A stretch of DNA of 64,000 nt from Scilla litardierei (taxonomy: Eukaryota > Streptophyta > Magnoliopsida > Asparagales > Asparagaceae), in assembly GCA_030789695.1 (NCBI GenBank), contig CM061132.1, positions 154,114,817-154,178,816 of the forward strand, in the 5' to 3' direction. Numbering within the stretch: position 1 is the stretch's first letter; each line of letters starts with the position of its first letter. A program made the translations under genes and the position numbers. Positions 32,573 to 45,810 of this stretch are shown one piece after another. The notes under the pieces were generated by a model, which did not search any database, was not told where the DNA came from, and saw only the letters and a program-made list of their open reading frames with translations.

Positions 32573-33719
32573 ATGAGCAGCTCATTCTTCGTCTTGGTTT
32601 TTTGTTCCCCAAAATTTCAAATTTTTCGGTCCCTTGGTTTGCGTGCGGGAATTCCCCTAAGAGCAATAGAGAGAGATTAGGGGTAGGCACTCATTTTAGG
32701 CAACTCATTCAAAAACATCACTCAATTGTATTCAATTGTAGCGAATTGCTACGCGAACAGACCTTTTTGCTGATTTCCCTACCGCTTAGTTTTTCTGAAA
32801 ATACCAAAAATACCCTTTTACAGACCTTTTTAAAAACCCCAGAAATACTCTTCGAAGTGCTGAGTTTACAGACCTTTTTACTCTTCACGCAGAGACCACA
32901 TACGCTAAAAAAATTGTTCAGTTCATAGACATTTTTACTCTACGAGCACAAACAGCACAAAATAGGGAGAGAATTGTTCTATGAGCATAAACCTAATTTA
33001 TCTAACCGCTAAATTAGGTTTCATGTGAGAGAAACGAAGGAATTACACCATGAATCAAGAGAGATCGAAGAATTTTTAATAGATCAACCGACAAAGTAAA
33101 GGGAGATCAAAAGATTTAGGCAAATTTGTGACTAAAATTGATAAAAGGAAACTGGAATAGCTTATCTTGCGGCTGTTGAAAAGGAAGTGTGTGAAGTTTT
33201 TTTGAAAATCAAACTGAATTAGGCTGTATTTTTAAATGCATGTGTAAATTTCAGTAACATTGACACATGTTTATATGTCGAAATTCATTTCAAGTACAGC
33301 TGAATTGGGGGAAAGGAATAATGAAGTTCAATACCAATGCATGTTTAAATTAGTGAGAAATAATTATGTGCATTTAAATTGTGGAATTTTTAACCTGAAA
33401 TTGGTCTTTACATTGATGTTGTAAAGTTTCATTTCGCATGGTAAGTAGGTGTTGAGAATTTAGTTCGAAGTCGTTGCCAAAGATTGAAGAAGGAAATTAC
33501 TTACATGGATAAGGAAATTTTGCATATGAAGAGTGATATATCTCTATATATATAAGATGAATAACAAAAAAGTATGAAATATTTGATATTTAATTTTATG
33601 TAATGGACATTCATAAATTTATGGTATGTTACAATAGTTGATGGTAATTGTAAAATTCAGGTTATTATATCAAGCAACATTGGGTGAGAGAGCTTTATAT
33701 ATTTTACAGATGATTTTTC
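32573..33719. other. Non-coding host or old repeat sequence
   Basis: The phrase acagacctttttac or close variants recurs at about 32758, 32820, 32870 and 32920. No protein homology is seen. Confidence 0.45.
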
Positions 33720-34104
33720 TATCTCAACCATATTTCAAAGTAGAGCTGCACTTTTAAATTGGATAAAGGACACCAGCAGTGAAAATGGTCTGGTGATTGT
33801 GAGGTCTGGTGATTGTGAAAATAGCAACGAATATGACAACTAAGTGTGCTAGACTCCCACATATGTAGTTTGCTTGTGAAAGAAATGTGACATATCATGG
33901 CCACAATTACAAGAATAATGAGAGGTAGTATAAGAAGATGACCAGAAGCAAGAAACGTGGATGTCTGTTCTCTTTAAAGGTGAGTATGGTGGGCACTAAA
34001 GATGTATGGAAATTAACAGTCTTACATGGCATGCACAGCCACCCAGCCAGGGGCGTAAATACGTTTGCTTTGCCCTATGCAGCTACCCAGTGCATGATCA
34101 AATA
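33720..34104 (+). pseudogene. MULE/FAR1-type transposase N-terminal relic
   Basis: The stretch RAALLNWIKDTSSENGLVIV (from about 33743) and, in another frame from 33932, RSKKRGCLFSLK followed by DVWKLTVLHGMHSHP match the N-terminal zinc-binding region of plant Mutator-like transposases and the FAR1/FHY3 proteins derived from them (CGCPFxLxG ... WxLxVxCGxHNHP). A stop follows EYDN and at least one frameshift separates the two halves. A gtgagt within the second half could mark an old splice donor. Confidence 0.65.
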
Positions 34105-34273
34105 AAACTTATATGTAGTAACAGTCTTGCTTACTGTCTCGTTTGGTTAAAGAGTGATGTTGGTAAACTCTCAGGTCTCAGGTTCGAAGACTCGGCCATA
34201 AATTTATTAAGTTTTTTGTCATAAAATTCTAAATGAGTTGCCATGTAAACAGACCTACTGGCTCAGTACATAT

Positions 34274-36010
34274 TGTTGGATCCTGTGGATGGCAAACAAC
34301 ACTAGAAGGGGGGTTGAATAGTGTTGTATAGAGATAAAACTTTTTTGTTCTTTACAAATTAACACAAATCAAATCCTTCTAATGTTGCCTAAGAAACCAA
34401 GTAGAGTGATATACGCTTGGTTCTTAATTAACAAAGTAATCTTATAATCACAAAGTAATTTCACAGCAGGTAGTCGACTCCCTATGAACAATAGTCGACT
34501 CCCAGAGAATTTATGAGCACAGTTAAGATAGATAAGATTACAAGTAATACAAATATTATATCTTTATTCACAGCGGATAAAAGAAAGTTAATCTTTGCAA
34601 TAGATGTACAACAATTAGCAAATAATAAACTAAGAGCAAAGATGAACAAACACAGATAAGCAATCGCAGATAAAATGATTTTTATCCTGGTTCCCCACAA
34701 CTTTTGGGTACGTCCAGTCACCAACCAATCCGGTACGAGATTTCCACTATCTGCCTTGGCAAATACAAATACCTAACTCCACTCGTTAGGATTTCCAACG
34801 ACCTAGTCTTGACCAGGATTTCCAACCGTAACACCTAAACTTGTCTAGGGTTTCCAACAACAACAACACCCTTACACCAAAGGATAATCTCAAAATAAAA
34901 GCAATATCCAATTCACCACAATAGATTGGTGGAGATCGGATTTACACCCAGATTCTATAGCCAAATAGTAATAGACAATTACGTGTAGTGGCTTGATAGA
35001 ATAAGATTCTAGATCACACAAGGATACGAATTGAAGTCTTTGTGATCTAGATCTAATGTTTTTAAAAAATCCTTTAAATAAAAATTCGAGAACAAATAAT
35101 ACTAATTTGAAAAATAGTTAGCCAAATAAAATAAGATTATGATCTTCAGAAAATAATAACAAACAAAATTGCAAGATCAAGAGTAAAACAGATTTGGCTA
35201 AGAGAGAATGGGAGCTGAGAACTTTAGAGCGTTTTGCACAAGAGGATTTGAATTTGATAGTTGTTGTATTTTTCTCAATAAAAATGATCCTCTATTTATA
35301 GGAGAAATCTGAGAATTCAAAATTCAAATTCCTTTGACTTTTGTCTCGAAAATCATGGGAGAAAATCAATCAAAGATATTTTAAAAATCAAGTCAAAACG
35401 TCAAACTTCGACAGCTGGTAGTCGACTCCCTAGGAGTGGTAGTCAACTCCCAGTGTGTTTCAGGAGAAATTGATTCTCAGCTGGTAGTCGACTCCTTACC
35501 TTTGGTAGTCGACTCCCAGAGGAGTTTCTACTGAACCACAGCTAGTCAGTCAAGTAGTTAACTCCAGGGTGTAGTGGAGTTTCACTACAGAAATATAAAA
35601 TGACTAGAGAAAGCTCTCAATATCTTTTTGAAAATGATTTAAAAGATATTTAAAAACATTTTTGAAATCATTTGTGTGTGATTGTCTATACGATTTGGCT
35701 TTAACAATACCCTAAGAAAGACACAACACACTTACTATAGACTAGGACACGTCTTCGGAAGCTTGATCAATTGATGGAGTGGATGTGAGCTTCACTTGAG
35801 CTTCTTGTTCTATTTGAGCTTTGAGCTTCATCATTGATATTAGCAACGTTCGTCCTTGTCTTTGAGCGTAGATTGCGCTTCTTTGAGTATGTATAAAGCT
35901 TTTCATTTGTCGCACATCCTGCACACTTCATTGTAGTGTAGTTAGTACAGTAAGCTTTATTTGGTGTGCTCATCATCAAAATTACTTGGGGTGGAATTCA
36001 ATTTCCATCA
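34274..36010 (-). repeat. 3' LTR of the outer SIRE element
   Basis: Contains TAGTCGACTCC motif pairs at 34471/34492, 35419/35440 and 35485/35506, and a minus-strand TATAAATA at 35293-35300. Confidence 0.92.
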
Positions 36011-36024
36011 CTCTCCCCCTTTTG
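36011..36024 (-). promoter_or_regulatory. Polypurine tract of the outer SIRE element
   Basis: Minus strand CAAAAGGGGGAGAG abutting the LTR start TGATGG. Confidence 0.85.
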
Positions 36025-36440
36025 ATGATGTCACCCAAATGAAAAATTAAGTAAGTTGAAATATGAAAATACAGGAAAGTATACTTACTCCCCCTGCTTT
36101 GATGCGGTTCTCCCCCTGCATCGAAGCTGTTAGCAAAATAATACAGTCATATGATATATTCATTTTTGCATTTCATATTTTTCTCCCCTTGTCATCAATA
36201 AAAAAATTTAATGACAAAGTATATTAACATATGAATCATAACATGATTTTTTTGGAGGGGAATTCAATTACTATTCCTGCAAAAGAAATGTTAGCATAAT
36301 ATCAACCAATATTTTGCATAATAGATAAGTTCATAGATATGAAGAGGTAGCAAGCATTACACGATAATAGAGTTATTACAGACCATAAGTTTGAAATCAT
36401 TGTTTTAAGAACCATTGTTTGAAAGCTATTGCTTGAAATA
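36025..36440 (-). other. 3' untranslated part of the outer SIRE element
   Basis: Between the stop of the acidic ORF (36441) and the polypurine tract. A second purine-rich tract (minus GGGGGAGAACCGCATC region near 36105) and CTCCCCTT near 36183 are tract-like repeats. No coding. Confidence 0.55.
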
Positions 36441-36620
36441 TCAAGGATGACCGCCGTTCTTCTTCAATTCCTTGATCTCATCAAGGATCATGACAAGCGT
36501 TTCCTCCGTCATTTTGTTGCTTTTGACCACGAATTCTTTGAGGTCGTCCACCTTTTTGTTGAGGTCATCGAAACCTTTCTCTTGTGATACCTTTAACTTC
36601 CCAATTTTTTTCAAAAGCAT

Positions 36621-38071
36621 TGTTGGATCTGGATCTAAGCCTAGAGGGGGGTGAATAGGCTTATAAAAATTCTCGTGCAACCCACGAGAATTCACACGCA
36701 GTTATAATCACATGCAGGGTAAACAATAATCAACTACAGATACACAGCAGATTTTACCTTGGTTCGGTCGCACCCACGACCTACTCCAGCCCCAAAAGCA
36801 ATACTGGATTGTTAAAGTTAACTGGTACAACATGTAGCTAGAGCACCAACCCTATACTCACCCGGCCCTCAGTACCTGCACTCACCAAAGTGCCCAAACA
36901 ATAACAATACTAGTAAAGCTCTCTCTTGGCTAGTCCCAACTAGCCAAGTCCCCAAAAAATAATAAAATAGATTCACATAGATTACAACACCAAATCACAA
37001 ATAAAATAAAGTTCAGAGTTTAGAATTGCTCAGTTGTGAAGGCGTTGATGTCTCTGTCGTTTGGAGCGTGGTCAGATCAATCTGACACGTAGTAGTCCCT
37101 TGTCTCTAGTCCCAAGTCCTGGATGATGATCTGAAAGTGTCGACCTTTAGATTGCGGCTTCTGTGCTTCAAGACTTGCGGCCTGGGAAAAATTATTTGAA
37201 GTAGCCTGTCTCTTCAATTTTCATGACTGTCCCCAAAGGAAACTCTCGGAAATCTGCAAACAAAAACAGATGAAGCACAAAGCTCTTGCGGTTCTATTTT
37301 TTTCCGGATCTTGGGTGTGAGGTCATGCACAAAACTCTCTTGAAGAAATATTCGGCCCCTTAAAAAAATTGGCACTCAAAAAGATTCCTTGAAGAAATAT
37401 TCGGCCCCCTAAAAATGGCACTCAAATAAATTCCTTTGTGCTCAGATTTTCAAAAAGAAAGTGGCAGACTTTTGATTTTTGATTGATGAAGATCACACAT
37501 GAAACCATGGAAAGAGTAAAAGGTCTGCCCTTTTAAAATAAAACAAAACGAGGCAAAGGGAGGCTAAAAAAATCAAAGTGCTCTCTTGAAACAATTAAAA
37601 TGAAGAATTCACCTTGAAAAAAAATCGGCAAGCCTGGGTATTGCAAGGGTTTTGTTTTTGTTTTTTTTCAAGGAGAGAGAGACTTTGTTAAGTGCGGCTG
37701 CTGTGGAATTTTTTTGATCGGAGAAGTTCGGCTCTCTTAGTTTTTTTGGTGAAGGGGTTTTTTTAATCATACGGCTGAGAAGGGTTTTTCACAGAGGGGT
37801 ATTTTGAGAGATGCGGCACTTTGGGAAATTGATGGGAGTCTGATATTTCGGCTGCCAACTTGAACTTTTGATTCTTAGCTCTCTTTGTTTCGGCTGCTCT
37901 AGGTCACCCCTCCATAGGTATTCTAATGTGAATCTCCTTTACACATTGACCAAGTCTCTCTGTGGATTAATCATACGTTCGCCATTCCTGAAACACTTAA
38001 CGCACACGTTAAAATGTTCACACGCGTTTGTTATCATCAAACACGAAGTTCATAGATCGTTGCTACCAACA
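36621..38071 (-). repeat. 3' LTR of the inner SIRE element
   Basis: 1451 bp. It contains the inverted pair GTCAGAT-CA-ATCTGAC near 37072-37090 but no phased array. Confidence 0.93.
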
Positions 38072-38085
38072 ATCTCCCCCTTTTG
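38072..38085 (-). promoter_or_regulatory. Polypurine tract of the inner SIRE element
   Basis: Minus strand CAAAAGGGGGAGAT next to the LTR start TGTTGGTAGC. A second copy-like tract (GGGGGAGAAATGG) lies near 38375-38387. Confidence 0.85.
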
Positions 38086-39347
38086 ATGATGACAAACTAA
38101 GTATAAGATTTGAGCAATGAAATTCCAAATAGTGTATGTGTGAGTGTGACGATAGAGGGTGACATGCAATAAGATGAAATGATGTGCGAACAATAATGTG
38201 AAAAGTTTAGCAATAAGCATGCTCTCCCTATTTTTGTGCTTCCCCAATATTCATTAATGATCCCCCTTAATCAAACAATCATATATTTGCGAGCATTACA
38301 AAGATAGTACCAAATGCCAAGCCAAATACCAAGTAGCACACAAAGCCAAATATCAGATATCAAAATTTTCCATTTCTCCCCCTTTGTTATCATCAAAAGT
38401 TATCACACGGAGTCAAAATCATATATCATGCAGAAAGAGAATATTATTAACCATTACCAACAATTGCATGCATACGCTCATAGAATAATCAAGTCAAAAA
38501 CAATGAAATTAAACAACTACGACCTCAACACCAACGTCTACGTGCGATGATTAAAATTGAAGCACATAGGGAGAATCATTTAAGAAATTCAACTAAAACC
38601 AATCCACATTTTCCATGTAACATTCTATCACCTAGGATTGATTTCCCCCACCTCATTAAAAATGGGTTCAAGGTACCACACCCCTAAACATAGCCTATAA
38701 GGACTCTTAGATGTGGGAGTGGCATTGCTTGATGAGTAAATACACCAACGCTAAAGTTTACCCATAAAGCTTATGTTGGATACTCGTGGGTAATACCGTT
38801 GCCAAGGATTGTATCCATTTTTCATACAGAGCATGTATTTTTCTTTTCAATTTTTATACTTGTAGTAACATTTTTAATGCTCAATTTTTATCCAAGGCAA
38901 GGTATATCATATCCCTTAGATTTTCAGTTAAGTTTTCCTCCTACATTCACATTTCCAATTTCATAAACGATATCTCCAAATGTGCAACAATAATAATACA
39001 AGTGGGAGTGAAATAGGAGGTGTAGAAATCAAGTTATTTTCTAACATTGAATATGCCATGAATATTTAGAAAGATGAACATACACATGTAGCAGAGGAAA
39101 TAATACAGCAATTTCTACATAAATATGAAAATCATTCATGAATACCTTTTTAATTAATCAAAGAGACAGATACACATTTAAGCACCATTTTTTTGTTGTT
39201 TTTTGTTGTTTTTTTGTTTTTGCATGTGGTACTAAAGTAAACATGAGATGCAAGCACACACAAAAAATCATGCACACATAACAATGCAACTACTAGCACA
39301 CAAACAAGAAAAAAGTTCAAGCACACAAGAAAGCATGGAGTCTCGTA
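38086..39347 (-). other. Long 3' untranslated region of the inner SIRE element
   Basis: 1.26 kb between the pol stop and the polypurine tract. SIRE-lineage elements often have an envelope-like ORF here; no frame in this stretch is long enough or recognisable, so it seems lost or absent. Confidence 0.6.
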
Positions 39348-42300
39348 CTAAGTTTTATCAATAATACCAAGCTCAAGACGAAGACGACAAAAGCGAGCCT
39401 CAACCAAAGGTTTGGTGAATATGTCTGCAAGTTGTGATTCCGTAGGAACGAACTCCACAGACACATCCTCTTTAGTGAGGTGATCTCTAAGAAAATGGTG
39501 TCTTACGTCAATATGTTTAGTACGAGAGTGGTGTACGGGATTATTAGAAAGATCTATGGCACTCTTGCTATCACATCGAAGAGGAACTCTTTTAAGAGCT
39601 AGTCTGTAATCAGATAATGTTTGCATCATCCACAATACTTGAGCACAGCAACTGCCGAGGGCAATATACTCTGCTTCAGTAGTGGATAATGCAACACTAT
39701 TTTGCTTACGGCTAGACCATGAAACTAAAGAGTGTCCTAGCATAAAACAAGTACCACTAGTGCTCTTTCTATCAGTTAAACTTCCCGCATAATCAGCATC
39801 AGAATAACCCACCAAATCAAAGTTACCACTAGAAGGATACCAAAGGCCTAAAGTAGGTGTACCGATTAGGTACCTAAAGATCCTTTTAATGGATTTCAAA
39901 TAAGATTCTTTTGGGTTTGATTGAAACCGTGCACACAAGCATACAGCAAACATTATATCAGGCCTAGAAGCAGTCAAGTACAACAATGAACCAATCATAC
40001 CTCGATATAGCTTTTGGTCCACTACAACTCCTTGTTCATCCCTGTCCATTTTTGTGTTGGGACACATCGGCGTTCCAATTCCTTTAGACTTCTCCATCCC
40101 AAACTTTTTCAGAAGCTCCTTGATGTATTTGGTTTGAGATAGAAAGATGCCTTCCTTTCCTTGCTTTACTTGGAACCCCAGAAAATATTTCAGCTCTCCC
40201 ACAAGGCTCATCTCAAACTGATCCTGCATGACTTTCTCAAACTTTTGACATAGAAGATCGTTAGTAGCACCATAAATAATGTCATCAACATAAATTTGCA
40301 CAATGAGAAAATCTTCAGATTCATGCATAAAAAATAGTATATTGTCAGCACTCCCCTTTTTAAAATTATTTTCCAACAAATATGTGCTTAGACGGTCATA
40401 CCAAGCTCGTGGAGCTTGCTTAAGACCATACAAAGCTTTTTCTAATTTATAAACATGGTTTGGAAAATTATAGCTTTCAAAGCCTGGGGGTTGCTCAACA
40501 AATACCTCTTCTTTTAGGTAGCCATTAAGAAAAGCACTTTTTACATCCATTTGTTTCAGCTTGAGCCCTTTATAACTTGCAAAAGCTAGCAAGATTCTAA
40601 TGGACTCAAGCCTAGCAACTGGTGCAAAAGTCTCATCCACATCAATTCCTTTAATTTGATTATACCCTTTAGCTACCAACCTAGCCTTGTTTCTAATAAC
40701 ATTACCAGATTCATCATGCTTGTTTTTAAACACCCATTTAGTACCAACTACGGGATAATCAGTGGGTCTAGGTACTAGTTTCCAGACATTATTCCTGACA
40801 AATTGATTTAATTCCTCTTGCATGGTCAAAACCCAACTTTCCTCTTCTAAAGCAATATCTATAGTCTTAGGCTCTATTACAGAAATAAAGTCACCATAAA
40901 TACATAGAGCACAAAGATCTCTAAAAGAGGAACGTGTGCGAATACCTGCCGTAGGCTCACCTAGAATTAAGTCTGATGGGTGGTTTGGATTGCATTCAGC
41001 CCTCCTCTGGTAACTGCTTCATCTTGTATTTCTGTCTTGTCAGTTTCAGCTTCCTTTTGTATTTCTAGTTGCTCCTCATTAATTTTTGGAATGCTTTATT
41101 GTTCTACATTTTCCTCTTCATTGTTCTGCCTGCAATCCAAAGAATTTATATCAGATTCATCAAACTTTACATTTATAGATTCAACAATAGCAAGTGTGTG
41201 TTTATTATAAATCATGTATGCTCTGCTTCTTGCTGAATATCCTACAAACACTCCCTCATCTGATTTTGATTCAAAGGTGCCAAGCCGATCTGTAGTATTT
41301 AATATAAAGCACATGCATCCAAAAACTCTAAAGTAAGAGACTTTCGGGGTGTTTCCATGCCATAGTTCATAAGAAGTTTTATTTAGTATAGGTCTAAGAA
41401 TAACTCTGTTGCATACATGGCATGTTGTATTAATGGCCTCAGCCCAAAAAGACATAGGCAAGATATATTCATTTAACATACTCCTAGCCATTTCTTTTAA
41501 TGCGCGATTCTTTCTCTCGACCACCCCATTTTGTTGAGGTGTTCTAGGAGAAGAGAATTCATATAAAATTCCTTTTTCAAAACAAAATTTTTCAAAAATG
41601 GCATTTTCAAACTCACCTCCATGATCGCTTCTAATTTTTACACTGGAAGAATTTTTCTCATTAGAAACTTGTATGCAAAAGTTTTGAAAATGGTCAAATG
41701 AGTCTGATTTTTTGGCTAGGAAGTATACCCATGTATATCTAGAGAAATCATCCACCAGTACTAGGCAATACTTTTTACCTCCTAGGCTAGCAATGTCTGT
41801 TGGACCAAATAAATCCATGTGCACTAATTCCAATATGCGTGTGGTGGCAACTTCATTAATGCTAGAGAAAGTAGATCTAGTTTGCTTACCTTTGGTGCAT
41901 GCCACGCACAACTTACCATTCTCATATGTCTGATGCGGTAGTCCTCTTACCAAATTTTTGTTTCCCAGCTTCTTTATCAGTCCCATGCTTGTATGTGCTA
42001 ATCGTCTATGCCATAGCGTGGCCTCTTCTTCACCTACAAGTAAGCATTTAGAAACAATTAGTTCTTCAATCATAAGAGTATAAACATTATTCTTTCTATT
42101 TGCAGTAATAATAATGTCACCTGTGGAGATATCAATGATTCTACAAAGTTTTGCATCAAATTCAACTTTCATACCTTTGTCGCACAGCTGACTGATAGAA
42201 ATGAGGTTATGTTTCAACTTTTCAACCAATAGGACATCTGTAAGCTGAAAAGTGTCGTTACCTACAACACCTTTACCAATTACCTTGCATTTCCCATTGT

Positions 42301-42427
42301 CCCCTAAGGTAACACTTCCTCCTTCATGATTTGCAAGTCTAAGGAACTTTTCTCTTTCACATGTCATGTATCTTGAGCAGCCAGAGTTTAAGTACCACTC
42401 ACACTTTTGTCCCTTAGCCGTGCCATG
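39348..42427 (-). pseudogene. pol: Copia pol: protease, integrase, RT, RNase H (inner SIRE)
   Basis: Protease: the active-site segment reads WYLNSGCSRYM (near 42365-42395), so the catalytic Asp of DSG is Asn. Integrase: HHCC finger (HRRLAH, CVAC), then the DD35E core with D in MDLFGP, D in RSDHGGEF and E in NGVVERKN. RT: KARLVAKGYNQ, FAPVARLESIR and YVDD in QIYVDDIIYG are intact. RNase H: GYSDADYAG, STTEAEY and the DSKSAI region are present. The stop is at 39348. Integrase ends at TAA (41093-41095); the RT frame is open from about 40990, so at least one frameshift lies between. The gag-pol junction has an in-frame TAG (42428-42430). Similar length and order to SIRE/Maximus pol. It made or would have made cDNA and inserted it; now not functional without correction. 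Confidence 0.9.
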
Positions 42428-44321
42428 TACCTACACATAAGAAGAGCATGATATGTGTGACCTAGGAATCCAAATAGGTCCACTAATGTTAGTCACTTTA
42501 TTTTTTGGAACCCAAATTTGCTTAAATTTGATGTTGGTATTCCTATACTTGCAGTTATAATAAGCATGACCAACACCACCACATGTGTAACATTTAGCAA
42601 ACATACTTCTTCCTACACCAGTTTCTTTTTGATTCTTTCTATTAATTTTAGGCCTCTCATCAATTTTATTTCCATATCCCAAACCACGCCTGTTATTTCC
42701 TTGTATCTGATTACCTAGAATAATGTCTAATGAATGCTTTCCAACACCAAATTTTTTAATAGACAATTCAAGATCAGATATTTTAGACTTTAAAAACATT
42801 TTCTCATTAACAAGCATGGTACATTTACTAATGAAAGCCTTTTTGTTCTCTTCCTTAGTCTTTTTCAGATTAGCCATCTTCTTTTCTAGCTCTTTATTTT
42901 CATTTATTAGGATGCAAATCTTCTCATTTAGTAATTCATTTTCAACTTCTAGCTTAACCATATTTAGTTTAAACATGCTAATGTCTTTAAGCAAAGTAGA
43001 GCAATTCAGTCACTCAGTTTCAGTAGGCATACAAGATTTTCCTTTTTCCAAAGAGCTAATAGTAGAATTACATGCAGCAAGTTTCTCTTTAATTTCATCA
43101 ACTTCTAATGATATATTATAATTGTCTTGTTGCAATTTAAAAATTAGCATTTTTAAATTTCTCTACATGGGATTCTAGTAACTCAACAGTTGATTCCAAC
43201 CTTTCAATTTCATTTTGCATTTCTTTAAAAGTTGTCACAAGTTGAGCTTTAGTTAAAGATTTTACCTCATCTAGTTGTCCCATCAGGCAAAGAGAGGAGT
43301 GTGCAACTTCCTCTTGAGATTCATCCTCACTGTCCATATCCCATGTGAGCATCAAAGATTTCCCCTTTTGCTCCGCAGTGTTGTTCTTTCCTTGAGGGCA
43401 TTGCTTCATAAAGTGTCCCTGCCTTTTGCATTTAAAGCATATAACTGGATCAGTAGTAGTCTGCTCAAAAGATTTATTATTAGAATTAAATTTAGAGCGA
43501 TTAAACCTTTTCAGCATCTCTGATCTCCCGTTGCCAGTTCTGATATATTTCTTGAAGCTTCTCACCAAAAAGGCCTCCTCTTCATCTCCATCTTCATCCT
43601 CCTTAGCCTGAAGTGCTATTGCCTTTAAAGTCTTCATTTCATCTTTCTCTCTCAGTTCAATGCTCTATAGCTCCAGTTCGTGGGACATCAGGTTCCCTAT
43701 CAGATCCTCCACTTTCATCTGCGATAAATCCATTGCTTCCTGAATAGCTGTAATTTTAGGGCAGAAGGAGCTAGGCAGCGCTCTCAAGATCTTTCTGATT
43801 TGTTATAGGCTTGAGTACGTCTTTCCAAGAGAAGTGGATTTGTAGATGATGTATGTGAATCTCGCAAACATCTCTTTGATTGACTCTGATGGAAGCATGC
43901 GGAAGCTTTCATATTCAGTACTGAGCAGCGCAAGTCTGGACTCCTTAACCTGCGATGTACCCTCATGAGTCACCTCCACAGTATGCCAAATTTCCTGCGC
44001 AGTTTGACATTGAGATATACGGTTAAACTCAGCTTTATCTAAAGCACAAATCAATGCATTCATAGCTTTATTATTCAATGAAATACGCTTCTTATCAAAG
44101 TCATCCCACTTATCTTCTGGTTTTATCATTTCATTATAAGCAACATTAATGGTGGGAGGTTTATAGTCTTTTTCTATAATGCTCCATACATCATAATCAA
44201 CAGCAGCTAAATAAATCCTCATCCTAGTTTTCCAATACGCAAAATCAACACCGTTAAACTTAGTGGGACGAGAAATAGACTGACCCTCAACAAAAGCAGA
44301 ATCAGACATATTCATAGACAT
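42428..44321 (-). pseudogene. gag: Copia gag with two zinc-knuckle regions (inner SIRE)
   Basis: The start at 44321 (MSMNMSDSAFVEG) leads into the UBN2-type Gag core (WKTRMRIYLAAVDYDVWSII, then AMNALICALDKAEFNRI). In-frame stops occur at 43800-43802 (TAA) and near 43660 (TAG). The same frame then gives the knuckle CFKCKRQGHFMKQC (CX2CX4HX4C) and ends near 43137. After a frame change a coiled-coil stretch (42994 on) and a second knuckle, CYTCGGVGHAYYNC, follow, ending in WVPK/WIPR motifs typical of SIRE Gag. The final TAG leads in the same frame into the protease. Confidence 0.88.
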
Positions 44322-44346
44322 GATCGACTAGGCTAGATCCTCTAAA

Positions 44347-44361
44347 CTGGCTTTGATACCA
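44347..44361 (-). promoter_or_regulatory. Primer-binding site of the inner SIRE element
   Basis: Minus strand TGGTATCAAAGCCAG, two bases inside the 5' LTR; matches the initiator-Met tRNA 3' end except one base. Confidence 0.85.
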
Positions 44362-44363
44362 CT

Positions 44364-45810
44364 TGTTGGATCTGGATCTAAGCCTAGAGGGGGTGTGAAT
44401 AGGCTTATAAAAATTCTCGTGCAACCCACGAGAATTCACACGCAGTTATAATCACAGGCAGGGTAAACAGTAATCAACCACAGATACACAACAGATTTTA
44501 CCATGGTTCGGTCGCACCCACGACCTACTCCAGCCCCAAAAGCAATACTAGATTGTTAAAGTTAACCGGTACAACCTGTAGCTAGAGCACCAACCCTATA
44601 CTCACCCGGCCCTCAGTACCTGCACTCACCAAAGTTCCCAAACAATAACAATACTAGTAAAGCTCTCTCTTGGCTAGTCCCAACTAGCCAAGTCCCCAAA
44701 AATAATAAAATAGATTCACAGAGATTACAACACCAAATCACAAATAAAATAAAGTTCAGAGTTTAGAATTGCTCAGTTGTGAAGGCGTTGATGTCTCTGT
44801 CGTTTAGCACGTGGTCAGATCAATCTGACACGTAGTAGTCCATTGTCTCTAGTCCCAAGTCTTGGATGATGATCTGAAAGTGTCGACCTCTAGATTGCGG
44901 CTTCTGTGCTTCAAGACTTGCGGCCTGGGAAAAATTATTTGAAGTAGCCTGTCTCTTCAATTTTCATGACTGTCCCCAAAGGAAACTCTCGAAAATCTGC
45001 AAACAAAAACAGATGAAGCACAAAGCTCTTGCGATTCTATTTTTTTCCGGATCTTGGGTGTGAGGTCATGCGCAGAACTCTCTTGAAGAAATATTCGGCC
45101 CCTTAAAAAAATTGGCACTCAAAAAGATTCCTTGAAGAAATATTCGGCCCCCTAAAAATGGCACTCAAATAAATTCCTTTGTGCTCAGATTTTCAAAAAG
45201 AAAGTGACAGACTTTTGATTTTTGATTGATGAAGATCACATATGAAACCATGGAGAGAGTAAAAGGTCTGCCCTTTTAAAATAAAACAAAACAAAGCAAA
45301 GGGAGGCTAAAAAAATCAAAGTGCTCTCTTGAAACAATTAAAATGAAGAAGTCACCTTGAAAAAAAATCGGCAAGCCTGGGTATTGCAAGGGTTTTGTTT
45401 TTTTTTCAAGGAGAGAGAGACTTTGTTAAGTGCGGCTGCTGTGGAATTTTTTTGATAGGAGAAGTTCGGCTCTCTTAGTTTTTTTTGGTGAAGGGGTTTT
45501 TTTAATCATACGGCTGAGAAGGGTTTTTCACAGAGGGGTATTTTGAGAGATGCTGCACTTTGGGAAATTGATGGGAGTCTGATATTTCGGCTGCCAACTT
45601 GAACTTTTGATTCTTAGCTCTCTTTGTTTCAGCTGCTCTAGGTCACCCCTCCATAGGTATTCGAATGTGAATCTCCTTTACACATTGACCAAGTCTCTCT
45701 GTGGATTAATCACACGTTTACCATTCCTGAAACACTTAACGCACACGTTAAAACGTTCACACACGTTTGTTATCATCAAACACGAAGTTCATAGATCGTT
45801 GCTACCAACA
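44364..45810 (-). repeat. 5' LTR of the inner SIRE element
   Basis: 1447 bp, about 97.5% identical to 36621-38071 by eye, ending CCAACA at the AGCAT duplication. Confidence 0.93.

Larger units (their letters stand above)
36621..45810 (-). mobile_element. Inner SIRE/Maximus-type Copia element with gag and pol
   Basis: LTRs at 36621-38071 (3') and 44364-45810 (5') run TGTTGG to CCAACA. A perfect duplication AGCAT flanks the element (36616-36620, 45811-45815). Order on the minus strand: LTR, PBS, gag, protease, integrase, RT, RNase H, polypurine tract, LTR. The LTRs differ at about 36 positions (2.5%). Several stops and frameshifts make it defective as it stands. Confidence 0.95.
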
